From Callaeas wilsoni (taxonomy: Eukaryota > Chordata > Aves > Passeriformes > Callaeidae): DNA of 64,000 nt. The position numbers and the translations under genes were made by a program. The DNA lies in the NCBI GenBank assembly GCA_013398955.1, contig VWPU01011708.1, positions 1 to 64,000 of the forward strand, in the 5' to 3' direction. The notes beneath the pieces are model-generated. The model did not search any database, was not told the DNA's origin, and saw only the letters and a list, made by a program, of their open reading frames with translations. Positions 48,160-61,700 of the stretch are shown here, piece by piece (within the stretch, counting starts at the first letter, position 1; each line of letters opens with the position of its first letter).

Positions 48160-48330
48160 AGTCATTGGCTGTTTATTAAAATAATAAAAAGAGGAAAAAC
48201 GTCAGCTGGATAAATACCTGTGAAATGGAATAAATGTTTCAGCTGGAGATAGTGCAGCTCTGGTTAGCAAAAAATAATACCAGATTGAGAGCACATTATA
48301 TTTGGTTGCAAATCAATATGGCCTAGTAGT
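48160..48330. promoter_or_regulatory. Candidate conserved non-coding element
   Basis: AT-rich but non-repetitive: ATTAAAATAATAAAAAG, GTCAGCTGGATAAATACC, AATAATACCAGATTGAGAGC and GCAAATCAATATGGCC. It holds CAGCTG (E-box core) twice. The texture is like vertebrate developmental enhancers. Conservation untested. Confidence 0.25.
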
Positions 48331-48839
48331 TACCAGCCACTGATCATCCTTCATGACCTAGAGTGTAAATGTAAAACAAGATGAAAATTGGTAGCTTTCA
48401 AATACTTTTATTTAAATCCAGTCTCCTCTACCACTGAGTGCTCTCTGAATAAATAAATAAGTAAAAGCACATTTAGCCGCTGGCATGGCATTGCTATGGC
48501 TTTTCCTGTATTTGCAATGGTTTGATACACAGATAAAGGAAACTCCCTCTGTGTGTTCGTATATGAAGTCTCTAATGGAACAGTTGATCTCTTTTTTTCC
48601 CTTCTCTTCCTCTCTCTCATCTCCATTACCCTCCCCCCAAATAGGGGCAAGTGAATTTGAAATTTCTAATGTTTTAAACACTTCTCAAAGTATGTGAGGC
48701 TGAAGATATCTCTGAACATAAGTGCACCTGGCCTCCTATTTTCCAGTATTCTGTGTCATTGATACAAACTGAAAGAGAGCCCTAAAGAGGTTTTTCCTAT
48801 TTTACTCCTCGTCACGTGTTTGGCACTGCAAATTTGAAC
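48331..48839. other. Unique non-coding sequence
   Basis: Includes a pyrimidine-rich stretch (48590-48640). No gene. Confidence 0.5.
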
Positions 48840-49090
48840 ATTAAAATTAATTATGGCCTTAGAGACAGACAGTCCAACAGTGAAATAGCTTGTAATTTAT
48901 TTGAACTCTAAAATTCCACCGGTTAAAGTTGTGTAAAACTTTCCAATAGTTTATTTATATATTATTTTAAGAAAAAACACCTTAATTATGAGTCTGGTTG
49001 CTCAATAAAAAAGAATAGCTATCTGGCTAATCACTGCTGTGCTCTAGATCATTAATTTTCTTCTTAATGACAGTAGGATTTTTTCCATTT
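48840..49090. promoter_or_regulatory. Candidate conserved non-coding element rich in TAAT/ATTA
   Basis: Many homeodomain-type cores: AAAATTAATTATGG, CTTAATTATGAG, GGCTAATCACTG, TCATTAATTTTC and TCTTAATGACAG, in non-repetitive context. This is the densest ATTA cluster in the right half of the window. Confidence 0.3.
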
Positions 49091-51049
49091 TCCCCTTTAA
49101 AACCTTTTCAATTATATAACAAATGTGTTTGATTTATGGGGACACTCTCTAGGATTTTATGCCGCAAGACAGGCACGTCGCGAAATAGCTGGAGGTTGGT
49201 GAAGAACCTCAGTTGGATTAAAGGCTTGCAAGTACTGACAGGAGTGGGAGTTGAGCATTTGGATGGAGGCCTGTACAGAGGTGTGTGGACAACTCTGTTC
49301 GCAGCTACTCCCACTTAAAGGAGTTGTTTTATTTTGCTCTCACCTAGAAATTCAGACTTTCCCTATGGGAAAACGCAGCCCTGGGTATGCAGAGAAGATT
49401 GCACTACTGTACTAAAAATGTGGAGATTTTTAAAAATGGCTTCTTAAAAAATTGTTTCTGCATTAGGTGTGTCACCAAGTCTCAAGGTTCCTGGAAGTGC
49501 ATGTTTTGTGTGTGGCACAGTTATGAAATACAGCTGGGCCTCCATTTGTCTCTTTGGGGACCCAGACCTGCTCTGTCAACTTGGTTTAAAGTTGCTTGAG
49601 AAGTACAGGACTGTCTGTATTCCAGGATTTCCTGACAAATGTGTGAAGTTCAGAGCTCTTACCAGGCTGGTGGTTAACTGGCCAGGAAGTCACTAACACT
49701 GTGGCTGGCAAAGAATAAAGAGAACATAAAGATGCTAAATTTTGGTTATGGGAGGCTGTTCAGCATTTAAACTCCTGGTGTCTGAGAACATGGGGTGGCA
49801 TTTGCAATGGCTGTTTGCCTGGTAGTGAAGGACCCAGCATAATTAATAGTTGGCTAAGGAGTAAGAGTTCACCTGGCAGTTAATGCTGATTTTTATGGCT
49901 GCGAACTTGAGGCCTCTTGAAACTGAGCAACGTCAGTAGTGAGGATAGGTGTTTGTAGGGCTTTGAGGTCCTGCTCATTTGTTTGAGAATGAACTATCAT
50001 GGAATGGCCTTATTCTAGATTTATTTGAACAGAAGTGGCCAGTGAGATGAAGAGATGAATGGGATGTAGAGTATGTGAGAATTTCCTTTTGCTTCCCGCT
50101 TGCACTGGACTGATGTGTTGGGTTCATTGAACCCTCTGTGTCATGAAGTCCTTGAGGAGTTATAAAGCAGAGGTGGACTGAAAAAGCACTTGAGAAGAAC
50201 GTTTAGCTTGGCATTGCCTCCATCCCCAACAGCCGATTGTGATACTTGGAGCCAGTTACCATAGGGATGAGCAGATAAACTTGATGTGTACTCAAACCTG
50301 GAAATCTGAATTAATTAAACAGTGTAGTAACTTCTGGATGTGGTAGATTCCTCATAAGTTAGACTTTTCATCACAATTGGTCCATTCATTTTTACTGGCA
50401 TACTCTCTCTCCTAAAAGCTGTTGCAAGAATCGTTCTCTGGAAAATGAAGGCACTCGTGCTGCTAAGGAGGACTAAGATTGCACAGGGCTCCGCCTCTTA
50501 GCCCATGTGTGCTGCTCAGCAGCTTCACATCCAGAGGTGCTCTGGCTCCCTGATCAGTACTGCAAGATTCCTTTCATGAGATGGATGGCATTGGGGCAGT
50601 TCTTCATGCTGAAGAATTCCTTTGAATCGTGATGCAGAGCTACAGCTAAAACCAAGTAGTTCTTCCCTTTGTATTATCTGTGCCACTCATGAAGATATGA
50701 CACAAAGAATGTCACTAATGTGTTTGCTGCCATAAAAATTTTCTTACTATCTCTTTCAGCTGCTTAGGCCAGCAGCTAGCATGCTCCAAGGTTAGTGATG
50801 AATTAGGTGGAAATTGCCAAGGGATGTCTCTTTCTGCACTGACTTGAAGATGTATGAGGCTCTCCTTTGTTCTTCCTTCATCCTGCTTCAGCCATACCTG
50901 CATTGTGCCCTGTCAGCATTTTCTGCTTGGGAATGGCTGAGTGGACTTTGTTAGCCGTGCATCTTTTTTTATCTAAAGGAGGTCTTCAGCGTGTCTATTC
51001 GGCATAAACTGGTTGAGAATTTGCTGGTAAGAAGCGCAGAGGAGGGAAA
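49091..51049. other. Unique non-coding sequence, no gene seen
   Basis: Single-copy, short frames only, no recognisable family. Confidence 0.5.
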
Positions 51050-51300
51050 GAAAAGGCTACTTGGAGGCCTGCGCTCAGTGCCTCCGGCAGTGCCCCGTTC
51101 CTGCTCGGGAGGTCTCTTGCGTGTCCCTGCGCTGGCTCGGCCCCCGGAGCACGAGTGCTCGGAAGCCGCGGTGGCAGGGGGTCTGTCGGTCTGTCTGTCG
51201 GTCTGTCTGTCTCCAGGATCATGTGGCAAAGGGGCCCTGCCTGCGGCCAGAGCGGCTCCCTCCGTGCGAGGAGTCACAGGACACCGGCGGGGGTAGCTCC
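51050..51300. promoter_or_regulatory. Small CpG island with an embedded tetranucleotide repeat
   Basis: About 250 bp of high GC with many CpG (CCTCCGGCAG, GGCTCGGCCCCCGGAGCACG, GAAGCCGCGG, CACCGGCGGGGG) stands out from AT-rich flanks. It has open frames on both strands without recognisable domains. Candidate internal promoter or enhancer. Confidence 0.45.
51181..51212 (+). repeat. GTCT/GTCG microsatellite with 12-bp higher-order unit
   Basis: Eight tetramers in the order GTCT GTCG GTCT, repeated once, then GTCT GTCT. The CpG-bearing GTCG tetramers recur every 12 bp. Confidence 0.85.
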
Positions 51301-54300
51301 AGCTGGTATGCACTGGTACTAATATAATCCCGCAGGACTGTGTCCATGAGACACAAGTGTGACATGCGAGGTATTTAAGGAGACACACCTGTTCTAGGCA
51401 CAGGCCTGGCTACTGCGTGCCTTGGAAATGGAAGGTTTTGGTGGAGCAGGAAAGACTCTCATTTTATCCTCAGGAGGGCTTTGCTTTCTTCTTTCTGCCC
51501 ACATTATTCTCTCCTTCACATTATTTTATAATTCCCTACTATTTGCAGTCCTGTAGCCTGTTAGCACCGAGCCGTTTCAAAGGCCAGGCTGGTGTTTGCA
51601 GGAGGGAACAGCCTCTGATGTGAGTGATGGTTTGGGTGTAACTGCTCCCAAGAAAGGGCAGAGAATTCGGAGAATGTCATCTATGTGTAGGGTTGGGTTT
51701 TTCAGTCCTTTAGATAATTCAGATTTTGTCTTGTGTTTACCAGTATTTTTGTTATAAGGCCTCTATCTTGCAGTTTAGGGCCACGAATCACGTAAGTCCT
51801 ACCATCTTACAAATTTTGTACAAAAATATTTTGTCACCCTGGTTTGAAATCTGAGTGTATTGCCCTCTCTTCTTCCCATCTGCCCCCATCCCAAAAATTG
51901 AAATGGTTACTCTCCATAAGAAGAAGAAGAAGAAGCAAATGCAAAATCTCATGGTTGCATAGCATAAAGAAATTAAATTGCTTAGATTTTTATCTCTCTT
52001 TTTTAAGTTTATCTGACACTTGTTTGGCAGAAGATAATTTATTTTGCTATTGAAAAGGGGACATATTAAGTGGAAGGAAAAAGAAATTACAGGGTCTGTC
52101 ATATGACTTGATTCCATCTGTCTGTCATGTCTTTCAAGTAGAATGGAATTTTTCTCTCAAATTTGATGTGCCTTTTTTTGATGTTAATGTGAAATCTCTT
52201 CGTTTGCCTTAGTCTCATTCCACATGGCCCTTCTTTCCATGGATTCCTGCTCTTGGTGAGGTGTTAAGTGCGTGTTGGTTTGGGACAGCTTCCAGAATTG
52301 GGGCCAAGACTTCTCCTACATTTGATAGATTGTTGTGTGGAAATAGTAGCAACTGGGCAGTCTTTCCCTCCCGTCTTTAATTTAAATGACTTTCAGGTAA
52401 ACATCCAATATGCCAGTTGTTTGTAGAACTAAAGTAATGGCTGGTGGAAATAAGGAAGAGGGGGTGAGAGGAGTGTTGTGCTCTAGGACGTGGTTAGTTT
52501 GGGCAGTCAGGTATTTTGGGGGGAAAGTGGTAGTTACACTCTTCTGTAACAGCTTTGCACTCTGAGTATGGTGGTCTGGAATAACCAGTCCCTGAGTGGA
52601 TGACAGACTCTCCTTCTCAGAAATTAAAGGTTGTTGGCAGAGGAGAAGATCCTGGGCATGGAGACCCCTCAGCTCCAGCCTCACTTGGCCCATGGGGTCA
52701 TTGACCCTTATGACAAGGGGATATTTTAGTCCTAACCTGAAAGGGAACTGCAGCTGTATGCTGGTGTTCAGTTTGACCAGATCCAAACCCTCAAATAGTT
52801 TTCCTCCCTTATGGGCAGACACATTTTTGTACATATGAATGTAAAAATACCTTGGATTATGCTAGTGAGAAGCAGAATATCTTGTTGTAAGGAAAGAATC
52901 GTCTCCCTCTAGCTGTGGTGCCTCTCAGACTGGCTTTGGGCCTCTGCAAATCACATTTTGCTGCATAGCCTAAGGTAGACACAGCCTCACTTTCCCTGCT
53001 AGCTGGTAATAGTGGGCTCTCCCCCACTCTGTTCCTACTGGATTCTCTCGAAGTTAATAGACATACAACCAAAAACTGAAGATATTTATTCTGGGTTGTT
53101 TTGGGGGATTTTTTTTGGGGGAGGGGTGAGGGTGGATGGTTTAGTGGTGGTTTTTGTTCCTTAACTGCACCCTGCAAAATGTCCTGGCTGAGTTGTTTCC
53201 AAATACTGGCATCTCCAGGGAAGGGGCTATAAATTGCTAATTTAAAGCCTGCAACAGGATAATTAACTAACCAGTTTGATGTAAATGGCTTAATGGAGCT
53301 TTACTAGCCCCTTTGAACTTAAAGTAGCACTAAAAAGTAAACTGTAAATACCTTCAAGGAACCTAGTGGCATGTTTGAATGTGGGGCTGCTTGGCTGTAA
53401 GGAGCAAGCCTGCTCGACTTGTGAGGAATCCACTGGCCTGTGTGACAGCAAACATGTCAAGGGGGTGAGGGGACCAACCAAGAACCCCTTGGGGAAGGCT
53501 CTGCAACTACTTTGGTTCTCAGGAAGCACACACACTCTGATATATCAGGCTTTCAAACCTGCCCTGCCTGCTTTGGAAATTTAAATCACAACCTCAGTTT
53601 AAATGCAACTGTAATGAATTTCATCAGGATTGAAGGGAAAAAAAAAATAACAACAGAAAAACCAAAACCCTGAGGGGGAGGCAACCACTAGAGTCCACCC
53701 TAATTTTCCTGCAGTACTATTTGCATTAAGGTCTTTTGGCAAGTCCAGGCAGAAACGCTTATTATGCTTTGTTTCAGAAGACCTCGTTACCCACTGAATC
53801 TGCTGAGACAATGTACTGCAGCCTTGCAGCAGATTCCAGTTTCTGATGCATCTGGGGGACTTTCGGGAGAATCTCCAGACTTTTATTCTTGCAGGGCTGT
53901 TAAAAAGTTCCAAGGGAGGAAGTCAACAACAATTAATCATCTAGAAATGAAGATCATTACAAAGTGGAAGCTTGTGTAGTTAGGCATTGATCTCACTTCT
54001 GACTATGGAAACTGGGGTGTTGGAGAAGAGAATTTCAGGCTCAAAGACCCACAGGAATATTCCCCTGAAGATCCTCCTGGTCCCAGTGCTGCTCTGCTCT
54101 GCCTTCTCACTGTGCATGCACCACACAGTGTCAACAACAATTCCAAGAACCTTTTCTTCATTGTTCCTCTGTCTCACAACCATCTTTCACCTATTGCCAG
54201 CAGCTTTCCTGGATGCCAGAGGATGCTTGGGGGGTTGAAGCACAATCCTCAGTTACTGCTGTGACCTCTGACATGTGGGATTTGGCTTTACAGCCAACTT

Positions 54301-55279
54301 TGTTCAAGAGTGTTCCTGATCCTTGGCTATGCTTTGTTGCCTGCTCTGAAGGGGCTGTAAGGCTGAGCCAGACCAGGGCTGATGCAGAAAGAGGGCAAGA
54401 CCTGACCTTTTTGGTGATGGCTCTGACTTGGATGCCCTAAAACAGATCACGATGCCTCATCCTCTGTAATGATGGCTCTATGTGGTTTGTTTTGGGATTT
54501 TTTTCCACCTGGTAAATAGTGTATCATTGCCAATGTTAATGCTGGCCTTTAAAAAAGCAGCATAAAAGCACTGAAATCTGTTGTAGAGGGCCATAATGCA
54601 GAAGTGCTACATCTTACTTTAAAAGCCATGTCTGCCAGAGGATTCAGCCCTGCGCTCCAATTATTCAGGTGTCTGTTGTATGCAGGGATCAAAATGCTCT
54701 GCTGTGGCCTTTAGAAGAGCTAATAACATGGCACTTTGCTCTTACATGCTGACTGAAGCAGTTGGCACCATGGCACTACCTGCTTACTGTGTGTGGGTTG
54801 GGAGCACAGCACAGGATTAATTTGGGGTTGTGTTGGCAAGGATCTGTCAGCAGAGCTTGCCCAGCTGCCTGTGCTATGCTGAAGCTGTTAATGCTTTACT
54901 TTTATAAGCACTAACCTAGAGCACATTTTAAAAAATTCAAAATACTCACTATTAGACAGAGAGACACTTGCAAGCAGAAGAGCTCTGCACACACAGTGTT
55001 CATGGCTGGAGACTCCCTTCAAGGAACACCACAACACCTTAGCCTGCCAGCTTTGCTATCTTGGCATCTGACTGGGAAATGCAAATACTCAATCTTAATC
55101 CTTCATTCCCACACGCTGACATGTATCCAAGGGGAACTTCTGTGAATGTTGTTGTTATTTCCATATAACTTCAGCTGCTGCTTTGCCTCCCAGAACCTCC
55201 CCACCATGTGTCTCAGTGCAGTGTTTGGAAGATGTTTTGGATTTGTTCCCTCCTGGAAGGCAAGAAGGCATTGGTGTGC
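51301..55279. other. Unique non-coding sequence, no gene seen
   Basis: Four kilobases of single-copy DNA. The longest frame, 150 codons at 52382-52834 on the minus strand, has ordinary amino acid content but no domain I recognise. Near 53220-53345 and 54520-54650 there are AT-rich, non-repetitive blocks with TTAAT words that resemble conserved regulatory DNA, weakly. Confidence 0.45.
51918..51935 (+). repeat. (AAG)6 microsatellite
   Basis: Six perfect AAG units within AT-rich sequence. Confidence 0.9.
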
Positions 55280-55767
55280 ATGTCCTTATCAGAGATCTGG
55301 GCAAGGGAGTCGAGGGCACCCTCAGTGAGCTCACAGGTGACACCGGGCTGGGTGGGAATGTTGATCTGCTGGAGGGCAGGAAGGCTCTGCAAAGGGATCT
55401 GGACGGGCTGGATCCATGGGCTGAGGCCACTTGGGTGAGGTTCAACAAGGTTGTGAGGATGTTGCAGCCGGATGGGGGTTGGTCTCTTCTCCCAAGTAAC
55501 AAGCAATAGGGCAAGAGCAAATGGCCTCAAGTTGCACCAGGGGAGATTTAGGTTGGATATTAGAGAAAATTTCAAGGAAGAGGTCATCACGCATTGGAGC
55601 AGGCTGCTCAAGGAAATGGTGGAATTGCTATCCCCGGAGATTATCCAAAGGAGGTGTAGATGTGGCACTTGGGGACACCGTTTAGGGGTGGACTTGGCAG
55701 TGATGAGTTAATGGTTGGACTTGATTTTAGGGGTCTTCTCCAGCCTAAGTGATTCTATGATTTTATG
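55280..55767 (+). mobile_element. CR1 LINE, 5'-truncated and internally deleted
   Basis: This is the chicken-repeat-1 non-LTR retrotransposon of birds, in sense orientation. The left part encodes a piece of the reverse transcriptase region: LIRDLGKGVEGTLSEL, then VDLLEGRKALQRDLDGLD and FNK. Near 55449 it jumps to the far C-terminal part (GWSLLPSN and GLFSQVTSN in adjoining frames, GLKLHQGRFRLDIREN), omitting several hundred bases of the usual family sequence. The short AAGG at the join is a possible microhomology. The 3' end is intact: GGACTTGATTTTAGGGGTC, TCTCCAGCCTAAGTGATTC, and the terminal ATTCTATG and ATTTTATG octamers. Frameshifts and the deletion leave it unable to make protein. No poly-A tail, as usual for CR1. 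Confidence 0.93.
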
Positions 55768-58700
55768 TGGAGAAGAGGAACAAACCCTGTGACTGGAGTG
55801 CGTGGGGTTGTTTCTATAAGACTCTTCTCTTTCTAATTCCTTTCCAACAAACCTTTCCACAGATTTTCAGATTCCTCCCTAAATCCTTTAAATAATATGA
55901 TAATAAAAAAATCCCCCTTCTAATAAACCTTTTGTTTTGAAACTCACCAAACCTGACAATTCTATTTGGTGTGTTGGCTTAAGAATCACAGGGAAAATAT
56001 AAGTAGAAACTCTGGGCCAGGACTCTGGACTCTGAATATCACTAGAGAAAGAACAAATTATGTGTAACAGTGCTTTCCTGACCTCTTCTCTGTTTTTAGA
56101 AACATGAAAAATTTCATCTGGCTATTGCTAATGTTAGAAAGTAGTGTAAAAATTAGAACGTAATGAAGACAAATTTTAAAGTGGTGTCTGCTCCAGTTCT
56201 TGGGTGTGTTCTCTGAATTGCCTCCTGCCTAGAGAGCAGCTGAAAAATCCAAGTCCTTTTCTGACATGTCAAAACCAACTTTTTCAAAGGATTCAGTAGC
56301 TGTGCCAAAGCACCTTGCCTATTTGTAAGCAAATGCGTAGGATTGGGACTGTCTCTGCCAGGGCCAGCATTCACACATGCAGCTGGCTCTATTAAATCAA
56401 TTTGATGAATTACTATATTCCTTCTAATTTTTCACCAGGCAAGTCCGTGCTCTTTCTTGCCTGCACAAGACTAAACGGGCTTTTGCATTACATACCCTGT
56501 TATAAGACTTTGATTGTCTGGAGTAGGTCCGGGTGTGCAATGACTGCTCCTGGAGGGGTCTGGGCAGTTGGCATTACTGTCAGGCTTCTTACGCGAGGTA
56601 GCAGAGAAAGCAGGTGTGTGAAAGCCATGTTAGCATCTGTGATGGAGGATACCTTGTGATAAGAAGGATGCTACCTATGTGGCTTATTCAGGTTCTTTAG
56701 AGGCGTTGACTTGTTTGATTTGGGATTTTGAGGTGGTTTTCTTGCTGTTAAAACACATTCTTTGAGTGAAGTGCCTGCCAAGAAAATGCCTGGAGAAGGG
56801 AATAGATTAACCCAAGGTGGACTGACTTGGTGGGTCAGAGAAAGCTGGATGGCATCAGAACATCCCTATGGCTGGTGAGGCATGAGCCTCGGGATGTGTG
56901 TGTATCTGAGCACCTGCACTGTGGTGTAACAGTGCCACAATTTATTCAGCCCTTCTCTGTGACAGAGCTGCTTGTGGCTGAATAATGTGCAGCCAGGGGC
57001 TGGGGGCTGAAAGCAGCTGGATCCTAGATACAGGTGTTTGGGAACGCACATTGCTGAGAGAGAGCCTTTAGTCCAAATGTATCCTCACTAAGAGTACTTT
57101 CTGCATCTTCTGGGTATCTCTTAATGCTGTTAGATCAGTGGGCTCTGCTGGAAGTGGTAAGGATGGAAGAATTTTACTTTTTCCTTCTGTTCTAAGGTGT
57201 GGTATCAATGTTTGTTGTGGCTGTGAGCAGAAGTTTGTATGTGTATTACTCTTGAGCCAGGTTCTGATCCTATTTATGTCAATATAAAACTGCTGTGTTG
57301 TTTCATCTGCATTACGGAAGTTTCAGCCTCTCTGGCTGTTTTTAGGTTTTGGTTCTGCTTGGCTTTTTGGTAGTTTTTTGTTTGCATTTAACCACTTTCC
57401 TTGCTGAGAGGGGAGAGCTCCATAGGAAGTGATCCAGCAGTGTTTTAAAATAACCTTTTAGTGTGGTTTTGGTTTTGTTTTTTTTTAACTCTTGCTCAAA
57501 CTTTTAAGTATGTGAATTGTCTCTGTGAATTCTGAGTGCCTCTGAAACCTGCCAGCCAAGCCTAAATCTTGCAGGAGGTGTGGCCACGTTTGTGTTCTCA
57601 GAGCTCTCTGGCACAGACACCTGGTACACCTGTGTCTCCTGCTAGTTTCAGTACTGTCATAACTTCACCCCTCATGCCTGTTTCTCTGGTACCTCCTGTT
57701 TTTCCCAAGGTTATCTTCTAAAAATAGAATCTCTTACAGATTTTCACTCCCCCACACCCATCCTGAGGACAATAATTACCAAAGAGATGGTTTTAATAAT
57801 GCTGAAAGAAGGAGGGTGATGCATTCTGCTCTGCTCTTTGAGGCATTTTTTTTCTGGCAGGGAAAAAATGCGCAAATTGCTTAGTAATTTCCTTAGGTGA
57901 CAAATGTAAAGTGAGTAGCTTTTGAAATACTTAAGCTTCATTATTTAAACATTTGATAAATTATGGGTTATCTGAAGAATAAAATTATAATGTTTTGGCG
58001 CCAACAGAATTCCATGCAAAGGTCTCAATCTGAGTAGAAAATCTCTTAATTTCCTTAATTGTTGGTAGACTGGTGGAGATAGCTGTGGTCTCTGTGGTGT
58101 TCACCTGTCTAGAAACCAAAGCCATGCCCAACCCAGGTGAGCAGAGATGCTTTGGATGATGCAGTTATCTGTCAGCAGCCAGAAATGAAAACATTTAGAA
58201 CACTCACAAAACAGAAAAAACTTCTCTAAAATGAAAAAAAACTAACTGAACGAAGGCATGTAAGGGTTTGAGTGGATGATGCTGACTTTACTGTCCTCTA
58301 AACTATGCCTGCAGCAGCCCAGAGTTTATTGTCATATAAACCAAGAGAAATGAAATACAAGCTGTCTGTATAGGCTACATGATGCAACTGGTGAGCAGCT
58401 GCTCCGATAGTAGGGCGCTGTGTGTGTGATAAGTGCCTACAGATAGAACTGCTGTGTAGAGGAATCATTGCTGGCAAACGAAACTGTTTGGTGGAAGGGC
58501 AGGAATCTACCACAGCTCTTTAAAATCACCCTCATTGTGATCACCTCCTGATCAAACATTACTTTCTCCACTTATACTGTGAGTATAAGCATAGCACACT
58601 TCCCAAATGATCCCTTAAAATAAAACCAGATTGGTGCATAAATCCAGTAGACCAAGTCAGGACAACCAGTGAATGTACAGTGCTACTACCCAGAGCTCAG

Positions 58701-61700
58701 AATGAAACGGGAACAGTGATGGTGCTTCAGGTTTTACAGCCACCTCTGTGCTTGACTTTGACAATTATTTATTACCATTAATAATGTGTTTGTAAACAGT
58801 ACTCTATGAAGTAAGACACGTTTCCTATTTTAAAGATCTTATAATCTCATGGGCTGATAAAGGGTGCAGATTATCCCTTGGATGTTCATAAATAGCATTA
58901 GCACTAAGAGTTTTATTAGTGCTGGGTCCTTTCAAGGCTGTGGCTCTTTCCTTTTCTTAACAACACTTCCCTAGTCAGGTCCTGAAATAAGGATTTCTAC
59001 ACCATGATATTCCAAGCTGGAATAACGTGGGCATTCTTTGGTTTTGCGTGTAGTGACAGAGCAAAACCCTAGCAGAGTCCCAGCAGAGTGGCTGTTGCTC
59101 TGCATGGGTTTAATCCACAGCCTTCGCTCGCCTCTCTGAGACTACAAATCTGGAGTTTGGGGGATGGCAGCAGAGAGCAGGCTCGGGAGGTTTGTGTGTG
59201 TGTGTGCTTGCGCGTGTTTTAAATAAACAAACAATGCAGCAGCAACTTCAACAAATTGTGAGTGGTGCTAATTTGTTATAGTGCTGTCTTGCCTTCTGGC
59301 AGTGTTGATTTAGGAGAAGCTGAGCAGACTGGAACGGATGCAGGGAGCTGCCAGTTCTCTTGCTCTGGGATGTGTATATGGTTCAGTATAAAATGCTTTT
59401 AAGGGTCCTGTCCTGAGGAGCTTTCAGATTACAGGGTAAAGCACATACATAGGCTGTCAATCCCCTTTTCAAAACCAAATCTTATGCAAAAGTACCTTCC
59501 CCTCTGCCTTGCTCCACCCCTTCTACTTTTTTAAAATGAACAGAAGTTTTAAGTCTTAATTCATGACAAACGCCTATCATTTGTGTACTTTGAAGACTGC
59601 CAGGAAATCCTTGACCTTGACAAGAATAGTGTGTAGGGAAGGAAAGGAGGAAGATCCTGTGCTCTGGACTGTAGCAAAGTTTTCAGCACCCCATGACCTT
59701 GCTGGGCTGCCTTCCATAATGTGCCTGGGGCTGTAATCCCCCAGGCTGAGAAGCTGCCTGTCAGGGAGGACTGGCCAAATACACCCAAGTTATCTGCAGC
59801 CCTGGACCACTGCTGTGCAGGGCTGCAGGATAAAGCTGGCAGGATGGGAGCCTTGCTGGGAAGAGGAGGAAACATACATAGGGTGACCTTCCTGCAGTCT
59901 GTGAGCTGAGTTTAAATGTCTTGCTTGAAGTCTCAAGTGAAGAAGACAGAGGAATAAAACAAAAATAAGAAGTAGGAGTTGAGGAAAAGCAGCCAAAGAA
60001 ATGAAGAATTCTGAAAGTGAGTACACTCTGCTTTCCCATTAGGTCATCTTCAGCTTGGAGAGATTTGGATGCAATACAGGCAGTTTGCAGAACTTTGAGT
60101 CTGTTAGGCCTTCTGCTTTTACAAGCAATAGCAGCTTTCTGGCCTCCCCTCATTTGCCAAGCTCAGATGTGCTGAGACTTAAAGGGTTCAGGGTGATCAG
60201 TTAAGCATCTGATTTGGGGGGATGTTTGGCAGGCAGTACAGTCTTAGCACTGCCGGGACTAACTCTTACAGTGGTTTGCTTGAAAGACTTCACCAAAGTT
60301 AAACTTAAAACCAAAGATTTCTTTGCTAAGTACAGGCCTGAGTATATGGTCAGTTTTTGGGGAAAAGCAAAGGAAAAAAATGTGGATAAGTGTTAAAAGT
60401 GCTGTATTTAAGGTATCATTTATATTAAGAACTGTTGCTGGATCTATAGATATGGGTAAATGGAATGAGATCTTTTTTCTTAATGGAAAAAAACAAGACA
60501 GCAATGCTTGTTTTGTGCTCACTGGTATCTGGCATATGGTGAGAGAGATGACGGTTTGGTCCAAGACAGTTACTACACCCCTCAGCATGGAAACTTGGTG
60601 TTAACTATTGCAAGCTCATGATATTAGCAGTATTGTATATGCAGATGCTCCTGTGCAGACTGCTACTCTCTGCAGAAATGTTTGCTGAGTCCACACAAGA
60701 AATAAAAATAAACAGGCCGATTGGGAGGATCTTTATCAAACTCGCTCCCATTTTTCCTAGTACTCTGAGGCTTTGTTTGCTCTAACAAACCATGTAACTA
60801 AGGAGTCTGAGTCACAGCCACTAGTTCCAGCTGCCTGCCTCATCCCTGTCCTGGGCATCCCTTCCCAGTTGCAGGGACAGTTGAAAGAGTCATGCATTTG
60901 CTCCAGTATTACTGCATTTCACAACCTGCTATCAGCTTGTACCTGTGGTGACTCAGAGCCCTAAAGCAGCGCTGCAGCTGGGAGTGTCCTGTAGGACAGT
61001 CTTGGTTGGAAGAAGGTCGTGACATTCCTCCTGCTCCACGGTGCTGGGTGTGCTCCTGCCCTCAGAGCGATGCTCAGCATGAGGTTGCCACCCCGTGCAC
61101 CCTCCTGCCAAGAGGCCTACCTTACTGAAAGACAGGGCCCAAGCCTGACACTCTCTAGGATTAGTTGAGAGGGGGCAACAACCTTTTAGTCATGTCCTAA
61201 ATTATTGCATTGTAAAGGGAGAATTCTGTACAGGCTCAGAGGTGGCTGAGAAACAGAAATTTTGCATACCAAAGGGGCCTTTGAGCTACTTCATTCAATA
61301 TGTTGTTGTTATTTTCGTGCAATAGGGAGTAAATAAATGAATTAAATGAGATTAGCACTGGACATTGGAGCTGCCTTTACTACTTGCAATGCAGATACAA
61401 CTGAAACTGAGCTTGCTCAGTTGTTGTAGGAAGAGAAGAAGAGCCCAGAGTCTACTGCTGGTCACTAAGTGGTCGTGAGCTCAAGCTTTGTTTTGTGCCA
61501 CTGCTCTATTCCTTAGATCAACTGTGCTCTGCAGATATGCAGGAATTTTTAGTGCCTGACTCTGGCTGACAAGATCTGCAATGTCCATGCCTCTCCTCTT
61601 CTCCTCGCAGTAGAGGTTTGGGTAGTCCTAGACTCCTACGTGTCAGCAGTGATAATAAATGTATAATATCCAAGCACTCTGTTTAGGAATTGGCAGGAAG

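Noticed and set aside
52382..52834. 150-codon minus-strand frame considered as a possible transposon or retroviral fragment
   Set aside because: No catalytic motif, no terminal repeats and no family resemblance that I can state.
57255..57300. GAGCCAGGTTCTGATCC as a possible second foldback-repeat relic
   Set aside because: Only one arm is visible and the match is short. Similar words at about 12784-12840 are equally weak.
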